In this document: positions 54,570 through 63,306 of the stretch, piece after piece
Numbering within the stretch: position 1 is the stretch's first letter
Layout of the letters: the number at the start of each line of letters is the position of its first letter
Assembly (NCBI GenBank): GCA_963738835.1
Contig: CAVTYH010000007.1
Location: 124,001 to 188,000, forward strand
Reading direction: 5' to 3'
Source of the DNA: CAVTYH01 sp963738835
Lineage (GTDB): Bacteria > Planctomycetota > Planctomycetia > Pirellulales > JADZDJ01
Length of the DNA: 64,000 nucleotides
Program-made: the position numbers and the translations under genes
Notes under the pieces: model-generated
What the model was told of the DNA's origin: nothing
Seen by the model: the letters and a program-made list of their open reading frames with translations, nothing else
The model's database searches: none

Positions 54570-55834
54570 CTAGCCGCTAAATGCCGTCGCGTTAAGATAC
54601 GCTTCAAGCGATTCAAAAAACATCATCAGTTTGGTAGAGGGCGAAATCTCACCGGCGAGGTTCGGCGCCGCCCCGCCCACTGGACTATACACTGCTGACC
54701 CGTAGGGATTCGACATGTCAGGCCGTTGGACGCTACGCAATGCACTCAGAATATGGAAGAACCTCTGCTGGAATGATTTGAGCTTATTGACCGCACTCAG
54801 TTCCTCCGGCGCAAGTTGTCCCTGATCGGCCAAAGAACAGATCGTTGAATAGGTGCTGCCCGGCAGAGCAAGCAGGTCTTTGTAAGCCTTTGCTTCGTCG
54901 GCGGTAAGTTGAAAGAGTTCGGCGAAATCGAGTTTGCCGTTCCGCGCTTGCACCACCTTTTCGATCAGCTCCCAGTGCAGTTGTTCACGGACTTGCTTGC
55001 TGAATCGATTGGCCGCATCAAACATATCGATCAAAGCCAGCGCGTCGCTAGGAGTAAGTTGGGCCAATTCGGCAATCCGCCGGAAGTCGGCAGGAATCGA
55101 GGAATCGAACGGTTGCTGAGCCGATTTCTCGTTGTCGCGATGGTAGAAGAGAACCGCCGAGAGAACTGATGCACGTATCGCCGTAAGATCCGGAGGAGCA
55201 CCTACTGCGGCCCTAGCGCCCGGCGACGCGGCCGCCCCAGAACCCCTCGGATCAAAGCCACCTTCACCGGGTTCCATGTTTGCAATCTGCTCGGGCAGTT
55301 CTTGCAATCGAAGCAGGGCATTATCAAGCCGCAGCACATGCAGCTTGCGATTCAAATAAGTTTCGCCCGGGAACGGTTCGACCAGACCGCGCAAAAATGC
55401 GGCCGGCGTTGCCTCCGACCGCAGCGTCAAGGTGCCGTCTTTGATCTTCCACGTTCCACGCTCATTCGAAAGCGGCGCTTCCGGGCCGGGCTGCGACTGG
55501 TTGGCGAGGGAAAACTCTTGGTAGGTTCCGTCTTTGTGGAATACTAGCTCACCATTCGTCGGCCCGCCGCGCCAGACGCCGACGAGCAATTGTTCCGGCG
55601 ACGTTTTCGTTTTCTCGTCCTTTACTGCGGCAGCCTTTTCAACCTCGACCGCCGATTTCGCATTAGGTTCTGCGGCTGGCTTGGCTTCTTCAGCGACGAC
55701 GCGCAGGGAATCAATGCAGCACCGCCGAGAATGAGAAATGCACAGCCAGCCAACGCGATTTGTTTGCGAGTCAATTTTCTTACATGTTTCATGGCCTCGA
55801 TTCTCCGGAAAAGAGTTTGATAAGAGTCCGACAT
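54570..55834 (-). pseudogene. Truncated paralog of the M56 sensor half, one frame change near 55712
   Basis: Starts MSDSYQTLFRRIEAMKH, matching a segment just before the last transmembrane helix of the upstream M56 protein (MSKSYQTLSRRLTAMQR). A helix follows (ALAGCAFLILGGAALIPC), then after a frame change a Lys/Glu-rich linker (AAEPNAKSAVEVEKAAAVKD), the LVGVWRGGPTNGELVFHKDG sensor-like unit, and a helical C-terminus (AIRASVLSAVLFYHRDNE, FDAANRFSKQVREQLHWELI). The peptidase part is absent. It seems to be a tandem duplication that kept only the anchor and sensor. The same strand and the 100-base gap suggest co-transcription. Confidence 0.7.
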
Positions 55835-55933
55835 GCCGAGCACAAGAAAATCGGCATGCAAGACCGGTCTTTTAATTTGCCAGCACATAGCTCTATGCCT
55901 GCGAAGTTATGGCTCGGAGCGAACGTTCAACTG

Positions 55934-58684
55934 TTAGTGATGTCCGTGAAAAACCGCGCTGCGGTACCAATTCTGAAGGTTGTACAGATAGGCAAAAAGT
56001 TTTTCGACAGCGGCGGACTGCGTCTCAGTCAATGAAACTTCCCGTTGACGCCGAAATCCTGGCGCAGTGCTTGGCCGACCAAAGGCCTCGCGAGAATTGT
56101 TCTGGCGGAAGTATTGAGCATCAGAATTCATATTGCCGCCACGAAAGAACCCAGTTCCAATAGGGACATTTGTGGCCAAGGTTTCGAAGACGCTAGAGAA
56201 AGGTTCGGTCTTTTTGTAGGCGCTTTGTTCCACCGGCGAAAGCTGACCTCCCTCTGCAAGCTGCACGAGTGTTTCGCGGCTTCCCGTATGCTGCACGAGT
56301 AACTGCTGAAATGCAGCGACTTCTTCAGGGGTCATCCCAAATAATTGTTGCAGCGTAATTTTCCGGCGTTGCGCTTGCTGGATTCGCTCGATCGTTTGCA
56401 AACTGGCGGTGTCGATCTTGTTGACTTCGAACAGCTCAACAAGCGCTTCTGCTTCCTCTGGCGTGAACAGTGCCGCGTCGAAAAATGGGCGTAACTCAGC
56501 CGGCACCGCAGCAAATCGCTCGTCGACCGGCTTCTCTTCAACGCGGCGCAGAAAGTAGGTGTCTTTGTCCTTTAAGGGACTGAATGTCATGCGAAGAAAC
56601 GAGTCGTCCAATCGCAAGATTCGGAATTCGGTGCCCTCGGGAAATTTAGCGTCCGACGTATTTGCCGATTTTCGTTCTGCACTCCAAAAACTGGCGTCGG
56701 AATCGTTCGTAAGTTGCAGGATTCCACTGTGGAGCTTCCACGTTCCCTGCCCTCGGTTGCGGTACGTCTCCGGTGCTGAATTTTTTCCGTCCTGGCTGTG
56801 CCCGATATGCACGAAAATGTTCACCCCCAAATCGTCGTAGGTTCCGTCTTTGAAGAACACGACTCGTTTGCCGGCCGGATCGCGCCAAGTGCCGACCAAA
56901 CGTTTTTCAAGATCCGAATCCGTTTCACCGGGATCGGCCGATTTTTTTGAATCAACCGGCGTTTCAGCGTGCTCGGCAACCAGATTGTCCGCCAGCGGTC
57001 GACTGGCGAGCTTGCGATCTCGAATCCGGAACGTGTAGCCCTGTTTTGGACCGGTTTCAACGTCGAGGTCGATCCACCACACATCGAAATCGAGGCGATC
57101 GGTAGTCCAGCGTGTCGTAAAGCGGAGCTTCGACCCAGCAGGAAGCTGCCCGGTTTCAGCGATCGTTTGATAGGTGGCGAAGACGTCGTCGGAGGCGGGA
57201 GTCGAACTGCGATCCCAGCCTCGAATTGCCGTCAGCACCTCGTTTTCGGTCAATGGCGGTTGTGATTTCCCAAATCGATCTTTCGCTGCTTCCGCATTGA
57301 ATTGCTTGACCGCTTCCGCGAGCGATACGCCTTTCGAGTCGTCGGGCTTCGCAGTCGGTGCTAGAACTCCTGGTTTGCTTTCCTGCGCTACAACGCACCA
57401 CGGCACGATGCCGATGGCTCCCAACAAACCAAAGGCAATTGCTGCAAAGATAATCTGCCGATGTGTAAGCTGCCGAATGCGTTGCATCGCCGTCAATCTC
57501 CGTGAGAGGGTTTGGTACGATTTCGACATCGCCGCTGTCGCTACCGTCGATGAAAACTTGCCGGCGACTTGGTGGACGATTTTTACCAGCAACTTGCCGT
57601 ATTCATGCCGCTCGACATTTAACCGCGTGACCACCAGCTCGTCGCAGGCCATTTCTTGTTCCTGCCGGGCGAAGCGATGCGCGAGCCACACGAGCGGGTG
57701 AAAATACAGCAGGCAATGTACGAACGCTGCCAGGGCGTTCCAGGCTAGGTCGTGCCGTTTGACGTGGGCCAGTTCATGGGCGAGAACGAGGCGGATGTCG
57801 TTGTCACTGAGGGAATACGAAGGGGTGAACGGCTGAAGGGATGAACGGGTGTCAGGTGCCAGGCGCCAGGTGTCAGGTGCCGCACCCTCTCCCTCGACGT
57901 GAGAGGGTTGGGGTGAGGGTGTGTGCAGCAGGCCGGGTGGAAAAACGACGACCGGCCTGATGAATTTTATCAGCATCGGCCCGCCGGCGAATTGGCTTTC
58001 GCCAACGCATACGCCGCAGCGCAGGCCAAGTCGCTGGCGTACTTCGTTGACCAGTTCAGCCAGCTCTGGCCGATCGATCAAGCGCACCGAGCGATAGAGT
58101 TTGATCGCTTTCCTGATTTCGACCACCAGCCAGCAAACAACAGCGATTGCGCCGCAAGCCCACAGAACCGAAAGGTAAAACGCGAAGGAGATAGAAGGGT
58201 TGACGGTGCCCAGAGAGTTGTCGACAGGTGAAGGCGGGGCTGCGGCGAGAATTGGTGTCCGATCGTCTCCTTTTTGCGGCTCCTGTTCACCCGTGGCTGA
58301 CTCCTGACCTCTGACCGCTGACTCCCGATGGTCGGTTCCTGACTTCTCCCCCCTGACCGCTGACACCTGATGCCCAACCTCTGATGCATGCCTCCCGACT
58401 GCCACGGACGGGCTATGTGCCGACTCCTGACTGCTGACCCCTGACTGCTGGCTTGCCGCCGGTAACACCGCCAGCGTCACCGGTGTTGTCCAGACAAGCA
58501 GCAGCAAGAGTTTCAAATAGGCCAATCGCCAAATCCATGATCGTAACTGCGGCGACCAACGTCGCAGAATGAAACACAGCAGCCAAGCCGCGGAAACAAC
58601 GATCGTTGCCTGCCAAGTGGCGCGCCACATCCAGGTCGCCCAGGCAGAGCTGAAGTCGTTGATCGATTCAATCCAGGCGCTCAT
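55934..58684 (-). CDS. BlaR1-type M56 metalloprotease sensor with repeat-derived insertions
   Basis: A 916-aa membrane protein. TM1 and TM2 at about residues 25-40 and 55-75, TM3 at about 168-190, then the M56 zinc motif HELAH (303-307) with the third ligand in QEMACDEL (about 342-350), TM4 after SYQTLSRRLTAMQRIRQL (about 405-430), and a large periplasmic sensor (LVGTWRDPAGKRVVFFKDGT and an Arg/Gln-rich end). It lacks the penicillin-binding sensor of true BlaR1. Residues about 78-138 come from heptamer repeats, and 254-285 from a palindromic repeat just before HELAH. It overlaps the BlaI gene by 4 bases, so signal should release BlaI by proteolysis. Confidence 0.88.
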   Translation of the reverse strand: MSAWIESINDFSSAWATWMWRATWQATIVVSAAWLLCFILRRWSPQLRSWIWRLAYLKLLLLLVWTTPVTLAVLPAASQQSGVSSQESAHSPSVAVGRHASEVGHQVSAVRGEKSGTDHRESAVRGQESATGEQEPQKGDDRTPILAAAPPSPVDNSLGTVNPSISFAFYLSVLWACGAIAVVCWLVVEIRKAIKLYRSVRLIDRPELAELVNEVRQRLGLRCGVCVGESQFAGGPMLIKFIRPVVVFPPGLLHTPSPQPSHVEGEGAAPDTWRLAPDTRSSLQPFTPSYSLSDNDIRLVLAHELAHVKRHDLAWNALAAFVHCLLYFHPLVWLAHRFARQEQEMACDELVVTRLNVERHEYGKLLVKIVHQVAGKFSSTVATAAMSKSYQTLSRRLTAMQRIRQLTHRQIIFAAIAFGLLGAIGIVPWCVVAQESKPGVLAPTAKPDDSKGVSLAEAVKQFNAEAAKDRFGKSQPPLTENEVLTAIRGWDRSSTPASDDVFATYQTIAETGQLPAGSKLRFTTRWTTDRLDFDVWWIDLDVETGPKQGYTFRIRDRKLASRPLADNLVAEHAETPVDSKKSADPGETDSDLEKRLVGTWRDPAGKRVVFFKDGTYDDLGVNIFVHIGHSQDGKNSAPETYRNRGQGTWKLHSGILQLTNDSDASFWSAERKSANTSDAKFPEGTEFRILRLDDSFLRMTFSPLKDKDTYFLRRVEEKPVDERFAAVPAELRPFFDAALFTPEEAEALVELFEVNKIDTASLQTIERIQQAQRRKITLQQLFGMTPEEVAAFQQLLVQHTGSRETLVQLAEGGQLSPVEQSAYKKTEPFSSVFETLATNVPIGTGFFRGGNMNSDAQYFRQNNSREAFGRPSTAPGFRRQREVSLTETQSAAVEKLFAYLYNLQNWYRSAVFHGHH
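57830..57925. repeat. Palindromic GGGAGAGGG-family repeat plus heptamers inside the M56 gene
   Basis: The palindrome CCCTCTCCC ... GAGAGGG lies at about 57889-57923 in inverted orientation to the other coding copies; next to it AGGTGCCAGGCGCCAGGTGT (about 57849) is heptamer-like. Translated as TPSPQPSHVEGEG, open in frame. Confidence 0.8.
58271..58453. repeat. Heptamer-type simple repeat forming a linker of the M56 protein
   Basis: CTGAC(C/T)-type seven-base units in tandem, translated as a Ser/Gln/Glu-rich linker (for example VSAVRGEKSGTDHRESAVRG) between TM2 and TM3. Confidence 0.75.
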
Positions 58685-59094
58685 GACTGTTTTCCTGGGC
58701 CGCGTGGTTCCAGTTCGCGTAGTACCTTTTGCAGGCGATCAATTTCCTCAGACGATAGATCTGGCTTCTCGACCAGATAGGCGACGAACGGCGAGAGCGA
58801 GCCACCCAGCGTGTTTTCCACAAAGCGATGCACCAGACCGCGATGAAGTTCCGATTTGCTGAGCCGTGCCGAGTAGTGAAACTTGCCGTCAATTTTTTTG
58901 CGGGTGAGAAAACCTTTGCCCAACAGCCGGCCGACCATCGTGGCCACGGTGGTGCGGGCTTTGCCGCTATCGTCGGCCACGCGGCGCGCGACATCGCCAA
59001 CGGTCACCGGCTGGTGTTCCTGCACGATTTGCAAGATTTCCAGTTCCGCCTGGCCTAGTTTTTTGGGCATCCGTGTCATTTGGGAAAGATCCAA
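58681..59094 (-). CDS. BlaI/MecI-type repressor
   Basis: A 137-aa winged-helix repressor: KLGQAELEILQIVQEHQPVT, GKARTTVATMVGRLLGKGFL as recognition helix, then KKIDGKFHYSARLSK wing and a helical dimerisation end. BlaI-type proteins bind dyads with TACA-N-TGTA symmetry and are cleaved by the M56 partner. The stop overlaps the M56 start (ATGA). Two dyads overlap its own promoter (59186-59232), so it should autoregulate. No beta-lactamase gene is present nearby, so the trigger is probably not a beta-lactam. Confidence 0.9.
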   Translation of the reverse strand: MDLSQMTRMPKKLGQAELEILQIVQEHQPVTVGDVARRVADDSGKARTTVATMVGRLLGKGFLTRKKIDGKFHYSARLSKSELHRGLVHRFVENTLGGSLSPFVAYLVEKPDLSSEEIDRLQKVLRELEPRGPGKQS

Positions 59095-59185
59095 AAGTCA
59101 AAAGGTCGAAATGTGCTGATTCATGGCTGAAGCGGCGCACCTTGCTCCCCGTTTTAGCACCGCTCTGGTCCGCCCCAGCCTAAAT

Positions 59186-59232
59186 GTCTACTGTTGTAGA
59201 CGGATTGTAGCGAAGTCTACAACTGTCGTCAA
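59186..59232 (-). promoter_or_regulatory. BlaI operator dyads overlapping a TTGACG-N17-TACAAT promoter
   Basis: -35 TTGACG at 59227-59232, 17-base spacer, -10 TACAAT at 59204-59209 (minus strand). Perfect dyad GTCTAC-TGTT-GTAGAC at 59186-59201 covers the start site; a degenerate copy (GTCTACAACTGTCGTC, 59215-59230) lies in the spacer. Confidence 0.8.
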
Positions 59233-59276
59233 GAAAAATTTGCGGGTAGGCCTTCAGGCTGGCAAAAGGAAGTCGA

Positions 59277-60801
59277 TCAGGCCTTCAAAGCGGCGCAGGT
59301 TCGTTCGACCAACGGATTGTCTGGCTGGCCGGAGCCGCGCAGGTTGAAGACGCTGGCCGCCAGGTAGCGACTTCGCCAGGCCGGCGAAACATGGTAGTAA
59401 TCCTCGAGCGCCGCGGTACTGAATTTGTAGTCGTGCGCGTTGTTGCCTTTGAGGAAAATGAGCAACCGGGCTGCGTCCATGAGCCGGTGCGGATCGCCGC
59501 CGGCGTTCAGATAGCCGAGCATCTTGGCAGCCGCCGCGGACCGATCGTTACTAATATCGGCGAAGATTTCATCCACCGCAGCCGGGCTTTCGATGTCGAC
59601 CTTCACGGCTGCCAATTGGTCGAGACCAGCGGCTTTCAATTTGCCACGCCCTTCCATCGCTTTGCGAAACAGCGGCACGAAAGCGGCGTTTTGCAAGAGC
59701 AACAGCCGCCGGGTTTCGTCGCTGGCGGTTGTTCGATAGGCCAGGTTCAAGGCATTGGTTGATGTAATGGAATGCAACGCCACAATGCCCGGCTGACGCA
59801 TCAGCAGTTCTCCGGCGCCGACAAATAGTGCATCCCAAATCGACTGCGGGGCAATGCCGCGGTTCAACAAATCGACGACCAACTTACAACAATCTTCGTC
59901 GCTGTGCTCGCGGAGTGCGGCGAGCATTTCCGAGGCAGCCGCATCGTCGAGCTTTCCGTCCTGCCATGTGACGGGAAATTGAGCGGCCAGTTCACGATTG
60001 CGATGGATGGGTCGATCGGCCGGCGCATCGGCATCTTTGGCATCGCCGCCGCGATTCAGCAAGGCGTAGACTAACGATCGCACCATCGGTTCGGCATGTT
60101 CCGGTCCGATGGTCGCTAAAAGCCGCGAACTGTTGGCCACGTAAATCGCTTTGTGACCAATGTCGCGAAAATCGCGGCAGCCGTAGCGGAACAGCAATTC
60201 GAAGGCATCGTTCAGGGTGTCGCCGCGCCAGGGCGGCAGCCGCGGCATCGGCCGGCGCTTCCTCCCAAGCGTCCATTGCGGCCATGAAGGCCTCTTTCGC
60301 TTTCGACGCCGGCGGAAGTTTCGCCTCGTCGGCCGCCGGCATGATCCAGCCACTTTCACGTTTATTCTGTGCCTGCGCGTCTTTGAACGAATCGAGCGCC
60401 CAGAAAATTGGCAGCCAACGGTGCTCTTCCGGCGATTGGAGACTGGCCAGATGCGCTGAATTAATAACCAGCACGGCGTGAAATTTGAATCCGACCGACG
60501 GCCGCGGCTGCACATTGCGGATGCCAGCCAAAAACAGTGCCGCCAATATTTCGCGGTAATTGAGGCCACGACGGATTCGCGTGGCAATGTCTTCCAGCAA
60601 TTGATCTCGAGGCGTTTCTTCCAACGTTCGCACCAGCGGTTCGATATCGCTGCGAAATTGCACCGTGCCGGCCGGCAGTTTAGTCTCGGCCGCTGAAAGG
60701 GGCGACAGCCGTGATAAGAATCTGAAATCGCCCAGCCCGGTCAAAGCGCTGCCAGCCAGCGCCCCCTGTACAAAACGACGACGCGAAAAAGGCGTGGCCA
60801 T
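59277..60801 (-). pseudogene. Tat-exported hypothetical protein, one frame change near 60235
   Basis: Joined, about 508 aa. The start SRRRFVQGALAGSALTGLGD is a twin-arginine signal. After it come ETKLPAGTVQFRSDIEPLVR, a repeated helical pattern (LLEDIATRIRRGLNYREILA, LFLAGIRNVQPRPSVGFKFH) and a long helical C-terminal part (YLAASVFNLRGSGQPDNPLV). The pattern recalls the helical domains of planctomycete Tat substrates but no family is certain. The frame changes where EEAPADAAA meets RLPPWRGDTLNDAFEL. Export in folded state suggests a cofactor or complex. Confidence 0.6.
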
Positions 60802-60913
60802 GATACTTCCCTCCGTGTGTGAAAGAGAGAATTGACGCGGTAATCAGCTGCTTGAATTGTACCCCGATTCTGGCGACAAGCCATTATCTCAGCCGCAAGA
60901 TTGCCAATTCAAA

Positions 60914-61904
60914 TCAATTCACGACATTGCGCAGCGGCTGACCGAGTAATACGCGGTGAACCGCTTCGGCGCCTTTGGTCCGCATTTCGCAGAACCCCTG
61001 CTCGGTATAGAACGCCGAGTGCGGATTGATGATTAGCCGATGGTGGGCCGGATGCTCTGGATCTCTCCAGGCGCGAATCAGAGGATCATTGTCGTTAGGT
61101 GGTTCGTTGGGCAATACGTCGATCGCTGCACCGGCCAATTGGCCGCTGGCGAGAACATCGGGAATAGCCGCTGTATCGACGATTGCGCCACGGGCCGTGT
61201 TTACCAAATAGGCTCCTTTTGGCAACAAAGCCAGCGTTTGCGCGTTGATAAGATGACGCGTCTCCTCGGTTAGCGGACAGTGCAAGCTCACAAGATTGGC
61301 CTGCCGCAATAATTCTGCAAGCGATTCCGCCCGACGGATGCCCAGCGATTTATCACGCCCATCGGGCAGATACGGATCGTAGAACACGACATCCAATCCA
61401 AATGCTTTCGCCCGTAGTGCGATGGCTGTTCCGATGCGCCCCAGCCCAACGATGGCAAACACGCGGCCGCGCAAGCGATGCAGTGGCGCGACTTCGGTGT
61501 AATACCACGGACCCTGGCCAGCGCAATTGCGAGTTCTGCTGAGCGATGCCGCGCGCCAGAGCCAAGGCCATGCCGATCGCGCTATCGGCAACATCCTCAG
61601 TGCCATAGTCGGGAATGTTGGCAACAGGGATGCCTCGACTGCGAGCAAACGCACAATCGACATTGTCGAAGCCAACGCCGCAACGGACGATAAGCTTGCA
61701 ATGTTGCAAACGCTCGATGACGCGTCGAGTTATGGTAAAACTGTGGAACATCAAGAGCGCGTCGGCATCCTCGATCTTTCCTAGCAGCTGTTCCTCGCTA
61801 GTGGCCCCCAGCGCCGCCAAATCGGCAATTTCCCCCAAGATCTTTTTCTCGGGCTCCAGTGAACCATCGACGAAATCGGTGATGACGACTCGGTAACGAG
61901 GCAT
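60914..61904 (-). pseudogene. CtBP-like D-2-hydroxyacid dehydrogenase, one frame change near 61535
   Basis: Joined, about 330 aa. The N-terminal substrate domain (MPRYRVVITDFVDGSLEPEK, CKLIVRCGVGFDNVDCAFAR, IPVANIPDYGTEDVADSAIG) is followed by the NAD domain (RLRGRVFAIVGLGRIGTAIA with the GxGxxG motif, YDPYLPDGRDKSLGIRRAES), LLPKGAYLVNTARGAIVD, LAGAAIDVLPNEPP and INPHSAFYTEQGFCEMRTKG. NIPDYG and the FYTEQGF motif place it close to the C-terminal-binding-protein type. Substrate unknown. Frame shift occurs between SQLR and the GPWYYTEV segment. Confidence 0.85.
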
Positions 61905-62015
61905 AAATGGTGGCGATCGGTGTTGGCAGAGACGAAGCGCGGCTCGACCGAATGGCTCGATCGTTGCCGATGAATGATGATGCGCTCTCGCAGCGTCGAC
62001 TGCAATAACGTGACG

Positions 62016-62057
62016 CCAAAATAAAACGAGACCCTGGCATATATTCCAGGGTCTCGT
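62016..62057 (-). terminator. Intrinsic terminator, 12-bp stem and TTTTATTTT
   Basis: ACGAGACCCTGG (62026-62037 complement) pairs with CCAGGGTCTCGT around an 8-base loop. On the minus strand the stem is followed by TTTATTTTGG, ending the YYAPT-repeat gene. Confidence 0.85.
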
Positions 62058-62138
62058 AGCGTTTAAGTCACGCAAATCTCGCGATCCTACACGCAATTGG
62101 CTACGGATGCCGACGAGATTAGCTGTCCGTCGAACCGA

Positions 62139-62580
62139 TTAGCGGAACAAATTCCGAATCGGTTGGCCGGGCACCCGATACCGATACGGATAAAGAGCTG
62201 GCGTTGCGTAAACCGGCGCGGCGACCACTGGCGAATATACGGCGGTCGGCGCATAATAGGCAGTCGTCGGAGCATAGTATGCCGTCGTCGGCGCGTAATA
62301 CGCAGTTGTCGGCGCGTAGTACGCAGTTGTTGGTGCGTAATAAGTTGTCACCGGTTCAACCACAGTCGCCGGAGCATAGTACGCCGTCGTCGTGGCCGGA
62401 TAATAATTGGTCACGGTCGTTGGCATCGGCGAGCCGGTGACGACCGAAGCCGTCGTGCTCGGCATCACTGCCGGTGCATAATACGCGGTGACCGGCGCGC
62501 TGCCACAGCACTGCGCCTGTGCGCATAGCCGCCAAGCAGACGATCGCCACAACCAGCAGGGTCTGAATAATGCGCTTCAT
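62139..62580 (-). pseudogene. Secreted YYAPTTA tandem-repeat protein, one frame change near 62530
   Basis: GGAGG lies 8 bases before ATG 62580. Signal peptide MKRIIQTLLVVAIVCLAA; the frame then changes and continues AQAQCCGSAPVTAYYAP. The centre is at least five eight-residue repeats (YYAPTTA plus one), coded by 24-base units with little variation, followed by VYSPVVAAPVYATPALYPYR and an RNLFR end. A low-complexity Tyr/Ala/Pro/Thr protein, presumably on the cell surface. The near-identical DNA units suggest recent expansion. An efficient terminator follows. Confidence 0.65.
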
Positions 62581-62921
62581 TTAAGAGCCTCCGATTGATG
62601 CTTCAAAAAAGAGTCGAGTGAGTTAAAGAGAAGCGGTAGCTGCATCCATTCTACCTAGGCAACTATGTCACCGAAACAGGCTGGTAGCAAATAATTGCAC
62701 TTCGCGTACCGGCGTCTGGACTCGATCGCCCGCCGACGGTGATTTTTTGCAACACGCAAACGAGGCGGTCTGCGTCGGCCAAAACGGTTGCATAAAAAGT
62801 GACGGCATGCTGACGCTGCAAACACGCAACCCTTGCGCATCGTCAAAATCCGTCGATGCTGGAAGTTTGCCCAGAAGTGCTATCAAAGTATTCCGGGCGA
62901 CCGCGAAAAAGAGTCGGCGGC
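62581..62921. other. Gene-free stretch upstream of the repeat protein
   Basis: Should hold the promoter of the YYAPT gene. Frames crossing it are not protein-like. Confidence 0.3.
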
Positions 62922-63038
62922 TCAGGAAGCGTTGGCCAGTCCGAAGCGTCGGGTGAATCGCACGGCTCGGTGCTTGGCGTACCACTGGCGTTTGGCGGCG
63001 TTCAAGGAAAAGCGGCGATTTCGAGTCCCGTCTGGCAT
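62922..63038 (-). CDS. Tiny Arg-rich protein with strong ribosome site
   Basis: A 38-aa highly basic protein (MPDGTRNRRFSLNAAKRQWY, then AKHRAVRFTRRFGLANAS). An ideal AAAGGAG lies 8 bases before the ATG. The composition is that of a ribosomal or nucleic-acid-binding peptide; I cannot match it to a known small ribosomal protein. Too short for standard gene finding, so it may be missed elsewhere. Confidence 0.45.
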   Translation of the reverse strand: MPDGTRNRRFSLNAAKRQWYAKHRAVRFTRRFGLANAS

Positions 63039-63306
63039 GATCCACGCTCCTTTCTACTCATGTAGAGCGTGAGACCGCTGGCTTTGTTACAGGCCGCTTG
63101 CCGAGGGATTGAGAATTTGACCCAGGTGCGGTCGATTTGGCGTAAAATGCCGCCAATTTCTGCCAAACCAGCCGCTTGAGCCGCGATGGGCGACAGGTTC
63201 AAATGGGCCCTGAATTCACCGGTTTGCGCCGCAGCCGCCTTTCCCGAACCCAGCCGGTTTCCCAAAAGCCCGCACCCATTGACGACAAATACCCAGCGAC
63301 CACAAT

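Noticed and set aside
58271..58453. Short repeats as a CRISPR array
   Set aside because: Units are about seven bases, not 24-40, without unique spacers, and the region is translated as part of the M56 protein.
55934..59094. True beta-lactam sensing BlaR1/BlaI with beta-lactamase
   Set aside because: The sensor domain has no serine penicillin-binding motifs (SxxK, SxN, KTG) and no beta-lactamase gene is present.
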